From: Arthrospira sp. PCC 9108
Lineage (GTDB): Bacteria > Cyanobacteriota > Cyanobacteriia > Cyanobacteriales > Microcoleaceae
Assembly: GCA_016745315.1 (NCBI GenBank)
Contig: CP066886.1
Span: forward strand, 5,270,501 to 5,334,500
DNA length: 64,000 bases
Direction of reading: 5' to 3'
Made by a program: the position numbers and the translations under genes. The notes beneath the pieces are model-generated. The model was not told where the DNA came from. It did not search any database and worked only from the letters and a program-made list of their open reading frames with translations. Of this stretch, positions 9,788-18,262 are shown piece after piece (within the stretch, counting starts at the first letter, position 1; every line of letters starts with the position of its first letter).

Positions 9788-12454
9788 ATGGTTAACCGAG
9801 TGACCAATATCGAAGAATTAGAGAACTTGATTGCGCGGGTAAAAGCAGCCCAGCAAGAATTCTCTGGCTTCACTCAAGAACAGGTAGACTACATTTTTAA
9901 GAAAGCTGCCCTAGCGGCTAATGCGGCGCGTATACCTCTAGCTAAAATAGCAGTCGAAGAAACAGGTATGGGGGTGGTTGAGGATAAAGTGATTAAAAAT
10001 CACTTCGCCTCAGAAATCATCTACAACAAGTATAAAAACACCAAAACCTGTGGTGTTATTGAATCCGATAAATCCTTCGGATTCCAAAAAATCGCCGAAC
10101 CTGTGGGCATCTTAGCAGGTATTGTCCCCACTACTAATCCCACCTCTACAGCTATTTTTAAGGCCTTAATTGCCCTAAAAACTCGCAATGGGATTATATT
10201 TTCACCCCACCCCCGCGCCCAAAAATGTACTAATGAGGCGGCGCGTATTATTCTGGAAGCAGCCGTTGAAGCCGGTGCGCCGGAAGATATTATTGGTTGG
10301 ATTGATGAACCAACAGTTCCCCTATCTCAAGCCTTGATGCAGCATCAGGATATTAAACTGATACTCGCTACAGGGGGTCCGGGAATGGTGCGGGCTGCTT
10401 ACTCTTCCGGGCGGCCCTCTTTAGGTGTTGGAGCGGGGAATACTCCGGCTTTAATTGATGATTCTGCTCATATTAAAATGGCGGTATCTTCGATTATCCT
10501 GAGTAAGACTTTTGACAATGGCATGATTTGTGCTAGTGAACAGTCTGTAATTGTCGTTGATTCTATTTATGACCAGGTGCGGGAGGAATTTCTCAGCCGT
10601 GGTGCTTATTTCCTCACCCCAGAAGAAACCGATCGCATGGCTAACGTCATTTTTGTAGACGGTCATCTTAACCCCGAAATTGTCGGTCAAACTGTTAATA
10701 AATTGGGAGGAATGGCTGGGCTAAATCTTCCTGATAATACCCGTGTGATTATCGGGGAACGACCGGAAATTGATGATGATGACCCCTTCGCCCATGAAAA
10801 ACTATCGCCGGTTTTGGTTATGTATCGGGCGAAAGATTTTGAGGATGCGGTTCTGAAGGCTGAACGTTTGGTACAGTTGGGAGGTCGTGGTCACACCGCT
10901 GCCTTGTATACTTCCCCTAATAATACTGCTCATATTAACGCCTTTGAGGGTAAGGTACAAACGGCGCGGGTGTTAATTAATACCCCTTCATCTCAAGGGG
11001 CGATCGGAGATTTGTATAATTTCCGTCTTGACCCTTCTTTAACTCTGGGTTGTGGAACTTGGGGCGGTAATTCCATTAGTGAAAACGTCGAACCTACTCA
11101 CCTGTTAAATATTAAAACCGTCGCCGAACGACGGGAAAATATGCTGTGGTTCCGAGTCCCTCCCAAAATCTATTTCAAGTATGGTTCCCTACCCGTCGCT
11201 TTGCGAGAGTTGGCAGGTAAAAAACGGGCTTTTATTGTCACTGATAAGCCTTTGTTTAACTTAGGAATTACCGCATCTCTTGAGGAAGTCCTCGAAGAAA
11301 TCGGGGTTAAATATGACGTTTTTTATGATGTTGAACCTGACCCGTCTTTGGATACCGTACAACGGGGTTTAACTCTCATGAATACCTTTGAACCCGATGT
11401 TATTATTGCCATTGGTGGTGGATCGCCTATGGATGCGGCTAAGATTATGTGGCTCATGTATGAACATCCAGATATTGAGTTTGAAGGTTTGGCGATGCGA
11501 TTTATGGATATCCGTAAACGGGTCTATGATTTGCCGCCGCTGGGGGAAAAAGCACTAATGGTAGCAATTCCTACCACTTCGGGAACTGGTTCGGAAGTGA
11601 CACCCTTTGCTGTGGTTACCGATCGCCGCAATAATATTAAGTATCCTTTGGCAGATTATGCCTTGACTCCTAATATTGCGATCGTTGACCCCGAATTGGT
11701 GTTAAATATGCCCAAAAGTTTAACATCTTTTGGCGGTATTGATGCCTTAACTCACGCCTTAGAAGCCTTTGTTTCCGTCTTGGCTTCCGAATACACTAAT
11801 GGCATGGCTTTAGAAGCCATTCGGCTGATTTTCAAGTATCTGCCTAGTTCCTATAAAAATGGCGCGAATGACCCGAAAGCACGGGAAAAAATGCACTATG
11901 CCTCTACCATGGCTGGGATGGCTTTTGCTAATGGTTTCTTAGGCATTTGCCATTCCATTGCCCACCAATTAGGCGGGACTTTCCACATTCCCCACGGTTT
12001 AGCGAATGCCTTGATGATTAGCCATGTAATTCGCTACAATGCCACTGATGCACCCTTCAAACAAGCCACTTTCTCCCAATACAAATATCCTAACACTAAA
12101 TGGCGTTATGCTCGGGTGGCCGATTATTTGCATTTGGGAGGGAATACTGATGATGAAAAAATCGATCGCCTAATTTTGGCTATTGAAGAACTCAAGCATC
12201 AGGTAGGCATTCCTAAAGCCATGAAAGAAGTCGTTAAAGAAAGCGAAGCCGAGTTTTTAGCTAAAGTTGATGAAGTCGCCGATCAAGCCTTTGATGATCA
12301 GTGTACAGGGGCCAATCCTCGCTATCCCTTAATTGAGGATCTCAAGCAACTGATTATTGATGCCTATTATGGTCATCCCGTGGTGGCGAGTGAAAATAAT
12401 GGCAAAACTGTATTTCCGACCTTTGGCCCGGAACCAGTCATGATGGGTGAATAG
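9788..12454 (+). CDS. adhE: Bifunctional acetaldehyde-CoA/alcohol dehydrogenase (AdhE)
   Basis: Fermentative enzyme: reduces acetyl-CoA to acetaldehyde and then to ethanol, regenerating NAD+ under dark anoxia. At 888 residues it matches the fused family (about 890). The N-terminal aldehyde dehydrogenase half carries Cys248 in TFDNGMICASEQ, equivalent to the catalytic cysteine of the E. coli enzyme, and GVGAGNTP. The C-terminal half is an iron-dependent alcohol dehydrogenase with GGGSPMDAAK, PTTSGTGSEVTP and the metal-ligand region GICHSIAHQLGG and IPHGLANAL. A single-gene unit with tandem repeats upstream and a terminator downstream. Confidence 0.97.
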   Translation: MVNRVTNIEELENLIARVKAAQQEFSGFTQEQVDYIFKKAALAANAARIPLAKIAVEETGMGVVEDKVIKNHFASEIIYNKYKNTKTCGVIESDKSFGFQKIAEPVGILAGIVPTTNPTSTAIFKALIALKTRNGIIFSPHPRAQKCTNEAARIILEAAVEAGAPEDIIGWIDEPTVPLSQALMQHQDIKLILATGGPGMVRAAYSSGRPSLGVGAGNTPALIDDSAHIKMAVSSIILSKTFDNGMICASEQSVIVVDSIYDQVREEFLSRGAYFLTPEETDRMANVIFVDGHLNPEIVGQTVNKLGGMAGLNLPDNTRVIIGERPEIDDDDPFAHEKLSPVLVMYRAKDFEDAVLKAERLVQLGGRGHTAALYTSPNNTAHINAFEGKVQTARVLINTPSSQGAIGDLYNFRLDPSLTLGCGTWGGNSISENVEPTHLLNIKTVAERRENMLWFRVPPKIYFKYGSLPVALRELAGKKRAFIVTDKPLFNLGITASLEEVLEEIGVKYDVFYDVEPDPSLDTVQRGLTLMNTFEPDVIIAIGGGSPMDAAKIMWLMYEHPDIEFEGLAMRFMDIRKRVYDLPPLGEKALMVAIPTTSGTGSEVTPFAVVTDRRNNIKYPLADYALTPNIAIVDPELVLNMPKSLTSFGGIDALTHALEAFVSVLASEYTNGMALEAIRLIFKYLPSSYKNGANDPKAREKMHYASTMAGMAFANGFLGICHSIAHQLGGTFHIPHGLANALMISHVIRYNATDAPFKQATFSQYKYPNTKWRYARVADYLHLGGNTDDEKIDRLILAIEELKHQVGIPKAMKEVVKESEAEFLAKVDEVADQAFDDQCTGANPRYPLIEDLKQLIIDAYYGHPVVASENNGKTVFPTFGPEPVMMGE

Positions 12455-12487
12455 GTTTTCAGTCACCTAATCAATAGAAGTTAATTT

Positions 12488-12528
12488 AAGAGGCGGGTTT
12501 CTGACTAGATCAGATCCCCTCTTTTTTT
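12488..12528 (+). terminator. Rho-independent-type terminator after adhE
   Basis: AAGAGG ... CCTCTT arms enclose an inner complementary pair (GGTTTCTGA / TCAGATCC), followed directly by a run of seven T. It begins 34 bp past the adhE stop. This is the clearest terminator seen in the window. Confidence 0.7.
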
Positions 12529-12647
12529 GATCACATGGGAGACAGCATACCCATAAATATTTTGGTGTCTGACTCATGTATAATCCAAATATTAGATTCT
12601 CACTAAGAACCTGATGTGAGTAATTATCTGGATGACCATAACAACCC

Positions 12648-14108
12648 ATGACCTATATCACCATCGTCTTGATATTACTGCCAATTTTGGTAGGATTTTG
12701 CATTTATCTATTCCCCAAAATAGATCGCTATTCGGCTATGGCCGTTGTCCTGATGTCTTTTGCTTACGGGTTATGGGTTATTTTGGAACCCCCAAACCTG
12801 AATATACAACTACTGAATAACTTTGGTGTTCAACTATTCATTGACCAAACCAGTGGCTACTTGATATTGACCAACGCCCTAGTCACCATGGCGGTGATTT
12901 TATACTGTTGGTCGTCCCGGCTTTCTGGGTTGTTTTTTACTCAGATATTAATTGTTCATAGCAGCCTTAACTCCATTTTTATCTCCCAGGACTTTATCAG
13001 TCTATATGTGGCTTTAGAAGTCTTAGGAATAGGCGTTTTTTTATTAATTGCTTATCCTCGCAGCGATCGCTCTATTTGGGTAGGCTTACGCTATCTATTT
13101 GTCAGCAATACCGCCATGCTATTCTACCTGGTAGGAGTCGCCCTCGTCTACCAAGCCCATCATTCCTTTGCCTTTGCTGGCTTACGGGGTTCCTCCCCAG
13201 AGGCTATATCCCTTATCTTCATGGGTTTATTAGCCAAGGGTGGTATCTTCGTCTCAGGGTTATGGCTACCCATGACCTATGCTGAATCAGAAACCCCTGT
13301 TTCCGCCCTTCTCTCAGGAATTGTCACCAAAGCCGGAGTTTTTCCCTTAGTACGTTTAGCCTTAATTCTACCCGAATTTAGCCCAATTCTCAGCATCTTT
13401 GGGGTAGCTGCCGCCTTGTTAGGTGCAATTTATGCCATTTTTGAACAAGACACCAAACGCACCCTCGCTTTTAGCAGTATTTCCCAATTAGGTTTTATCA
13501 TTGTCGCCCCCGTCGCCGGAAGTTTTTATGCCCTCAGTCACGGCTTAGTTAAATCCGCTTTATTCCTCATAGAAGGAAGCCTGCCCAGCCGCAACTTTAA
13601 ACAACTGCATCAACAGCCCATTAATACTTTTCTCTGGCTAATTCTACTCCTGGCTAGTTTGTCTATATCTGGTTTCCCGCTGTTATCTATTTTTTCAGCC
13701 AAAGCTCTAGTTTTTAAAGACTTGTCAACTTGGGAAGATATCGCCCTCAATATTGCCTCAGTCGGAACCGTGATATATTTTGCCAAATTTATCTTTATTC
13801 CCCACCAACAATCCGCCGATTCCGAAAAATTTGACTCTCAAAAATTGGCATTACTTCCCGCTATAGGTATTCTGTTTATTGCCTTAATTTGTGCCAATAG
13901 TCTCTATTACGAGTCCACCTATTCCGTCGAGAAGATTACTAAGGCTTTAGCTACTATTGGGGTGGGTTGGTTAGCCTATTTTCTGATTTTCAAAAATTCC
14001 CTAATTAACCTGCCCAAAACTTGGGAAAAATTAGACCACCTGATGGGGGTCATGACCCTGAGTTTAACCGCTATATTTTGGCTAGTTGTGTGGTTGAAAA
14101 TCTCCTAA
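12648..14108 (+). CDS. Mrp-type antiporter MrpD/NdhD-like subunit, copy 1
   Basis: Proton-conducting membrane subunit of an Mrp Na+/H+ antiporter, homologous to complex I NuoM/N and NdhD. 486 residues with about 14 hydrophobic segments. The central domain has YVALEVLGIGVFLLIAYPRS with the conserved membrane glutamate, SETPVSALLSGIVTKAG with a lysine in the ion path, and AFSSISQLGFII. Very similar to the second copy at 14578-16038 and of identical length, so a tandem duplicate. It opens the operon, 134 bp before the MrpC-like gene. The same D-C-D order is known in Synechocystis (NdhD5/NdhD6 region). Confidence 0.9.
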   Translation: MTYITIVLILLPILVGFCIYLFPKIDRYSAMAVVLMSFAYGLWVILEPPNLNIQLLNNFGVQLFIDQTSGYLILTNALVTMAVILYCWSSRLSGLFFTQILIVHSSLNSIFISQDFISLYVALEVLGIGVFLLIAYPRSDRSIWVGLRYLFVSNTAMLFYLVGVALVYQAHHSFAFAGLRGSSPEAISLIFMGLLAKGGIFVSGLWLPMTYAESETPVSALLSGIVTKAGVFPLVRLALILPEFSPILSIFGVAAALLGAIYAIFEQDTKRTLAFSSISQLGFIIVAPVAGSFYALSHGLVKSALFLIEGSLPSRNFKQLHQQPINTFLWLILLLASLSISGFPLLSIFSAKALVFKDLSTWEDIALNIASVGTVIYFAKFIFIPHQQSADSEKFDSQKLALLPAIGILFIALICANSLYYESTYSVEKITKALATIGVGWLAYFLIFKNSLINLPKTWEKLDHLMGVMTLSLTAIFWLVVWLKIS

Positions 14109-14242
14109 ATTTTGGACACAATAAAACACGAGATTTGGGCTAACTAAATTTTGCCAAAATCCCTAAAAAGATGTTTTGTTTTTTGCCGAAATCGTGTATG
14201 CTTTACATATAATTCATCAACTCCTTTAGCTGACAGATAATT

Positions 14243-14581
14243 GTGTTAGAGTCGTTAGTATTCGCCTCCGTGATGTTCGGATTTTTCGGCATCATTCTCA
14301 AAAAGAACCTGATGATGAAAATTATCTCCATGGATGTGATGAGTACAGGGGTAATCGCCTATTATGTACTCATCGCCTCACGGGATGGCTTTTTTACACC
14401 GATTATCGGTAATGCCGCAGATAATGGCACTTATGCCGACCCGGTGCCACAGGCGGTGATTTTGACGGCGATCGTAATTGGCTTTTCCGTCCAAGCATTA
14501 ATGCTGGTTGGTGTCATAAAGTTAGCCCGCGATAACCCCACCCTAGAAACCGACGAGATCGAAAAGAACAATACCCCATGA
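14243..14581 (+). CDS. Mrp-type antiporter MrpC/NuoK-like subunit
   Basis: Small membrane subunit, 112 residues, three hydrophobic segments (LVFASVMFGFFGIIL; ISMDVMSTGVIAYYVLIAS; QAVILTAIVIGFSVQALMLV). The last one carries the PQAVILTAIVIG motif characteristic of MnhC/NuoK-like proteins. The start is GTG at 14243. Its stop overlaps the ATG of the next gene (ATGA at 14578-14581), implying translational coupling. Confidence 0.88.
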   Translation: MLESLVFASVMFGFFGIILKKNLMMKIISMDVMSTGVIAYYVLIASRDGFFTPIIGNAADNGTYADPVPQAVILTAIVIGFSVQALMLVGVIKLARDNPTLETDEIEKNNTP

Positions 14582-16038
14582 CCAATATTACGATCGCATT
14601 GATAGCATTACCAATGTGTATGGGGTTCAGTATCTATTTACTCCCCAAACTCGATCGCTATCTGGCCATTTTCACAGCCCTTTGTTCCCTAGCTTATGGG
14701 TTGCAGGTTCTGTTAAATGATACAGATTTATCAATCCAGCTACTAGATAACTTCGGTGTTCAACTATTAGTTGATCAACAAAGTGGCTACTTTATCTTGA
14801 CCAACGCCCTAGTCACCATGGCAGTGGTTTTTTACTGTTGGAACCGGGGTAAATCCGCCTTTTTTTATGCCCAGGCTATCATTTTACATGGCAGTGTTAA
14901 TGCCACATTTGTTTGTCAAGATTTTATTAGCATATATGTAGCCCTAGAGGTGTTAGGAATCGCAGTTTTCCTGTTAATTTCCTATCCTCGTAGCGATCGC
15001 TCCATTTGGATAGCCTTACGCTATCTATTTGTCAGCAACACCGCCATGCTATTCTATCTGATTGGGGTCGGTCTTGTCTACCAAGCCGCTCATTCCTTTG
15101 CCTTTAGTGGCTTACGGGTTTCCCCTCCAGAAGCCATAGCCCTTATCCTAATGGCACTATTAGTCAAAGGTGGCGTGTTTGTCTCTGGGTTATGGCTACC
15201 GCTAACCCACTCCGAATCAGAAACCCCCGTTTCCGCCCTCCTCTCAGGAGTCGTAGTCAAAGCCGGAGTATTTCCCCTAATTCGTTGCGCTCTCATTGTA
15301 CCAGAGATTGACCCAGTGCTAAGAATCTTTGGTATTAGCACCGCCATTTTCGGCGTAGTTTATGCCGTTTTTCAAAAAGACACCAAGCTAACCCTAGCTT
15401 TTAGCACCATTTCCCAATTAGGATTTGTCCTCGCCGCCCCCGTAGTTGCTGGGTTTTATGCCCTCACCCACGGCTTGGTTAAATCAGCTTTATTCTTAAT
15501 AGCTGGAAGCCTACCCAGTCGCAGCTTTAAGCAACTACAGTCCCAGCCCATTAATACCTCCGTTTGGATACCATTATTGATAGCTAGTTTATCCGTGTCT
15601 GGTTTCCCCTTACTGGCAGGTTTTGGGGCGAAAATGGTCACCTTTAAAAATCTGTTATCTTGGCAAGACATCATCCTAAATATAGCCGCCATAGGAACCA
15701 CAATATACTTTGCCAAATTCATCTTTATTCCCCATACTCAACTACCAGAAACCCCAGAAACTGAGGCAAAGCAGCGGGGACTATTGCCAGCTATGGTAAT
15801 TCTCCTGGGGGGGCTAATTTTGGCTAACTTTTTCTATTATCAATCAGCTTATACCATTGATAATATTGTCAAATCCCTGGTAACTATAGGTAGCGGATGG
15901 TTGGCTTATTTTCTGCTGTTTAAAAACTGGGAATTTCACCTATCCAGAACCTGGGAAAAGCTGGAACATATTATTGGTGGAATGACCATCATGTTAACAG
16001 TGCTGTTTTGGTTTGTTTTTGCGGTGAGTATAGCATGA
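14578..16038 (+). CDS. Mrp-type antiporter MrpD/NdhD-like subunit, copy 2
   Basis: Second proton-channel subunit of the Mrp complex, 486 residues, colinear with copy 1: YVALEVLGIAVFLLISYPRS, SETPVSALLSGVVVKAG, AFSTISQLGFVL. Divergence is spread along the whole length, so the duplication is not recent. One D subunit probably sits where MrpA's NuoL-like part does in seven-subunit complexes, since no large MrpA is present. The start overlaps the MrpC stop and the end overlaps the MrpE start (ATGA at 16035-16038). Confidence 0.9.
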   Translation: MTNITIALIALPMCMGFSIYLLPKLDRYLAIFTALCSLAYGLQVLLNDTDLSIQLLDNFGVQLLVDQQSGYFILTNALVTMAVVFYCWNRGKSAFFYAQAIILHGSVNATFVCQDFISIYVALEVLGIAVFLLISYPRSDRSIWIALRYLFVSNTAMLFYLIGVGLVYQAAHSFAFSGLRVSPPEAIALILMALLVKGGVFVSGLWLPLTHSESETPVSALLSGVVVKAGVFPLIRCALIVPEIDPVLRIFGISTAIFGVVYAVFQKDTKLTLAFSTISQLGFVLAAPVVAGFYALTHGLVKSALFLIAGSLPSRSFKQLQSQPINTSVWIPLLIASLSVSGFPLLAGFGAKMVTFKNLLSWQDIILNIAAIGTTIYFAKFIFIPHTQLPETPETEAKQRGLLPAMVILLGGLILANFFYYQSAYTIDNIVKSLVTIGSGWLAYFLLFKNWEFHLSRTWEKLEHIIGGMTIMLTVLFWFVFAVSIA

Positions 16039-16433
16039 TTAAATATCTATCTCTCAACTTAATTCTGCGATTAGCTATTTGGTTTCTGATTACTGCTGAC
16101 CTGAGTTTAGCTAATATCATTATCGGGGTGAGTGTGTGTTTACTATTACCTGGTCGTCGGCCCTCTAAGGCGGCTTTGAAAGACTGGTTAAGGGCTTTTG
16201 GGGAAGTGATTAAGTCAGTGCCTCAAGCCTACATAGAGGCTTTTGAGATTATCTTAAAACCCCATAATTACGAAGATATCACCATGGAAAGAGTTAAACC
16301 CCAAAGGACACCGGGTTTAATTTTTTTAGATATCTTTATCATTACCTTTACCCCCAAAACCATTGTTTTAAAATATCACCAAGAGGGCTGGTATGAAGTC
16401 CATTGGGTACGTCGCAGGAGGCCTGACTCATGA
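16035..16433 (+). CDS. Mrp-type antiporter MrpE subunit
   Basis: 132-residue membrane protein of the MnhE family: an N-terminal hydrophobic hairpin (NLILRLAIWFLITADLSLANIIIGVSV, shown only by its ends NLILRL and IIIGVS) followed by a cytoplasmic part with TPGLIFLDIFIITFTPKT and HWVRRR, typical of MnhE. I chose ATG 16035, which overlaps the preceding stop, over an ATG 27 bp upstream, because every other junction in this operon overlaps in the same way. The end overlaps MrpF by 4 bp. Confidence 0.86.
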   Translation: MIKYLSLNLILRLAIWFLITADLSLANIIIGVSVCLLLPGRRPSKAALKDWLRAFGEVIKSVPQAYIEAFEIILKPHNYEDITMERVKPQRTPGLIFLDIFIITFTPKTIVLKYHQEGWYEVHWVRRRRPDS

Positions 16434-16690
16434 ACACCATCTTAATGATGATGCTGGTAGCTTTAATGATTCCTATTTACGAAGCCTGCCAAGATGATAA
16501 TATTTGGCAAAAGGTGTTAGCATTTTCTAGTATTGCTAGTAAAACATCGATCATGATTCTAGTTGTCTCGGTCTTAAGAGATGATTGGATGATTGGCGTA
16601 GTTGGGGTAATTATTCTCAGTGTTGGGAATGCGTCTTTAATGCTATTGGCTCAAATTCTTAGACGCATGAGTGATGTATTAACTAAGTGA
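16430..16690 (+). CDS. Mrp-type antiporter MrpF subunit
   Basis: 86-residue, strongly hydrophobic protein with three predicted helices and the internal segment DDNIWQKVLAFSSIASKTS, which corresponds to the MnhF family pattern (D..RVLAl..i..k). Small structural subunit of the antiporter. Start overlaps the MrpE stop; only 3 bp separate it from MrpG. Assignment leans on length, topology and operon position as well as sequence. Confidence 0.82.
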   Translation: MNTILMMMLVALMIPIYEACQDDNIWQKVLAFSSIASKTSIMILVVSVLRDDWMIGVVGVIILSVGNASLMLLAQILRRMSDVLTK

Positions 16691-16693
16691 ATC

Positions 16694-16975
16694 ATGATTA
16701 ACTTATTCAGTGACCTTTTGATGTTACTTGGGGTGGTCTTTTGGTTTTGGGGAACCTTTCCCCTCGTGGGCGATCGCTCAGTATTATTCAAACTACATGG
16801 TTTATCAGTCTCTGATACCTTGGGTTCCATGACCATAGTTGTCGGACTATTACTGAGAATTCCCAGCGAATGGCCCCTGCTCATTCTCGCCATTATCTCT
16901 TTGGCAATTTGGAATACTGTTTTAGGATATGTATTAGCTTACTGTTCCAGTAGTGAAGGTGACGATGAACGATAA
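16694..16975 (+). CDS. Mrp-type antiporter MrpG subunit
   Basis: 93 residues, three hydrophobic segments. LFKLHGLSVSDTLGS matches the MnhG signature (R.HA...DTLG). Small integral subunit of the Mrp complex. Overlaps the next gene by about 11 bp if that gene starts at its ATG (16965). Confidence 0.87.
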   Translation: MINLFSDLLMLLGVVFWFWGTFPLVGDRSVLFKLHGLSVSDTLGSMTIVVGLLLRIPSEWPLLILAIISLAIWNTVLGYVLAYCSSSEGDDER

Positions 16976-17594
16976 TACTATCTATCTCATTACGGCATTA
17001 ATGCCTCTAGCCACCGCCATGGTAGTTTTACAAGTTAACCCCTATCATGCCTTAGTAATTCGTGGTATATTGGGTGCTGTGGCTGCTTTGGTTTATGCCA
17101 TCTTAGGGGCTGCAGATGTAGCCTTAACTGAAGCATTAGTGGGGACGATGCTGGCAATTACTCTGTATGGCGTGGCGGTGCGTTCTTCTTTGGTCATGCG
17201 TTTGGGTGTCTTAAAAGAGGAATTACAACTGCCGGAAAGCGATCGCCCTTTTGGTAAAATTGTCGATGAATTGCGCTTAATTTTTCGCCAACATTATATG
17301 CGGGTTGAATTAGTACCTTATAAGGACTTAGAAGAGTTACATCATGCCTTAGTCACCAAGGAAATTCATGCCACTTGTATTCAGCCTTTACATTCCCTAT
17401 TTGCCAGTCCATACCCCACCCAATCTAATCAACCAAAACCTGGAGAAACTACAGAACCATCAGAACCGGAACCTTTACCCTATTATACCACAACTAGAAT
17501 CAAACGGCTCCATGAGATTATGGAAGCCGAACTGACATCATCCATAACCATTTTAAACTATTTTAACTTAACAGAATCTGGGGAGAAACATTAA
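16965..17594 (+). CDS. DUF4040/MbhD-like subunit of the Mrp complex
   Basis: 209-residue protein whose first half matches the MbhD/DUF4040 domain that in other organisms is the C-terminal part of MrpA: helices including ALVIRGILGAVAALVYAIL, then GAADVALTEALVGTMLAITL with the conserved acidic residues. The second half is soluble, has a proline/glutamate-rich linker (GETTEPSEPEPLP) and no known domain. Start: ATG 16965 preferred to GTG 16953. It overlaps the MrpB start by one base (TAATG). Confidence 0.85.
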   Translation: MNDNTIYLITALMPLATAMVVLQVNPYHALVIRGILGAVAALVYAILGAADVALTEALVGTMLAITLYGVAVRSSLVMRLGVLKEELQLPESDRPFGKIVDELRLIFRQHYMRVELVPYKDLEELHHALVTKEIHATCIQPLHSLFASPYPTQSNQPKPGETTEPSEPEPLPYYTTTRIKRLHEIMEAELTSSITILNYFNLTESGEKH

Positions 17595-18256
17595 TGAAAT
17601 GGGTTTATATCGCTGTGGGTGTCATACTTTATATCAAGATGTTGTTGATATCCAACCCAATTGATGAATGGTTGGGTCCTTCCATTGTGGAAGTAGTAGT
17701 GCAAGATAGTGGTGTACCTAATGCGGTTTCTGGCATCATTTTCAGAAATCGCCTATATGATACCATCTTCGAGGTAGTGGTTTTTACTATCTCAATTATG
17801 GGCTGTAATTTTTTACTCGCCAACGAGAAACCCCTGAGTAAAGTATATCGATTTACTGATCAACCCTCCATTGTTTTAGCGCGACTAGGGGCAACTATTG
17901 CGGCTTTGGTGAGTATTGAATTAGCCATTAGGGGTCATCTTAGCCCTGGGGGTGGTTTTGCGGCCGGAGTAGCCGGAGGGACGGCGATCGGTCTAATTGC
18001 GATCACTTCTCCACCGGAGTTAATGCAGGGAATTTATCAGCGTTGGCAGGCATCTATTTGGGAGAAAATTTCCGTCCTCATCTTTATTTTATTGTCGGTA
18101 ATTACTCTGTTTGGTATAGAATTCCCCCACGGGGAATTAGGGAGTTTAGTCAGTGGTGGCATTATGCCATTACTGAATATTTTAGTCGCCTTAAAGGTGG
18201 CTTTGGGGTCTTGGGCAGCGGTGTTAATTTTTATTCGCTATCGGGGCTTATTATAG
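17594..18256 (+). CDS. Mrp-type antiporter MrpB-like subunit
   Basis: 220 residues. The C-terminal two thirds is a MnhB domain with the signature RGHLSPGGGFAAGVAGG, preceded by a helix pair matching the MbhE-like end of MrpA (YDTIFEVVVFTISIMGCNF). Last gene of the operon; its stop lies 7 bp from the end of the convergent AarF gene. Together with the upstream genes it completes a Mrp complex in which MrpA functions are spread over separate small proteins. Confidence 0.88.
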   Translation: MKWVYIAVGVILYIKMLLISNPIDEWLGPSIVEVVVQDSGVPNAVSGIIFRNRLYDTIFEVVVFTISIMGCNFLLANEKPLSKVYRFTDQPSIVLARLGATIAALVSIELAIRGHLSPGGGFAAGVAGGTAIGLIAITSPPELMQGIYQRWQASIWEKISVLIFILLSVITLFGIEFPHGELGSLVSGGIMPLLNILVALKVALGSWAAVLIFIRYRGLL

Positions 18257-18262
18257 GTTAAT

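Noticed and set aside
12467..12649. 60-codon minus-strand frame after adhE
   Set aside because: Covers the adhE terminator and the leader of the Mrp operon; no family features.
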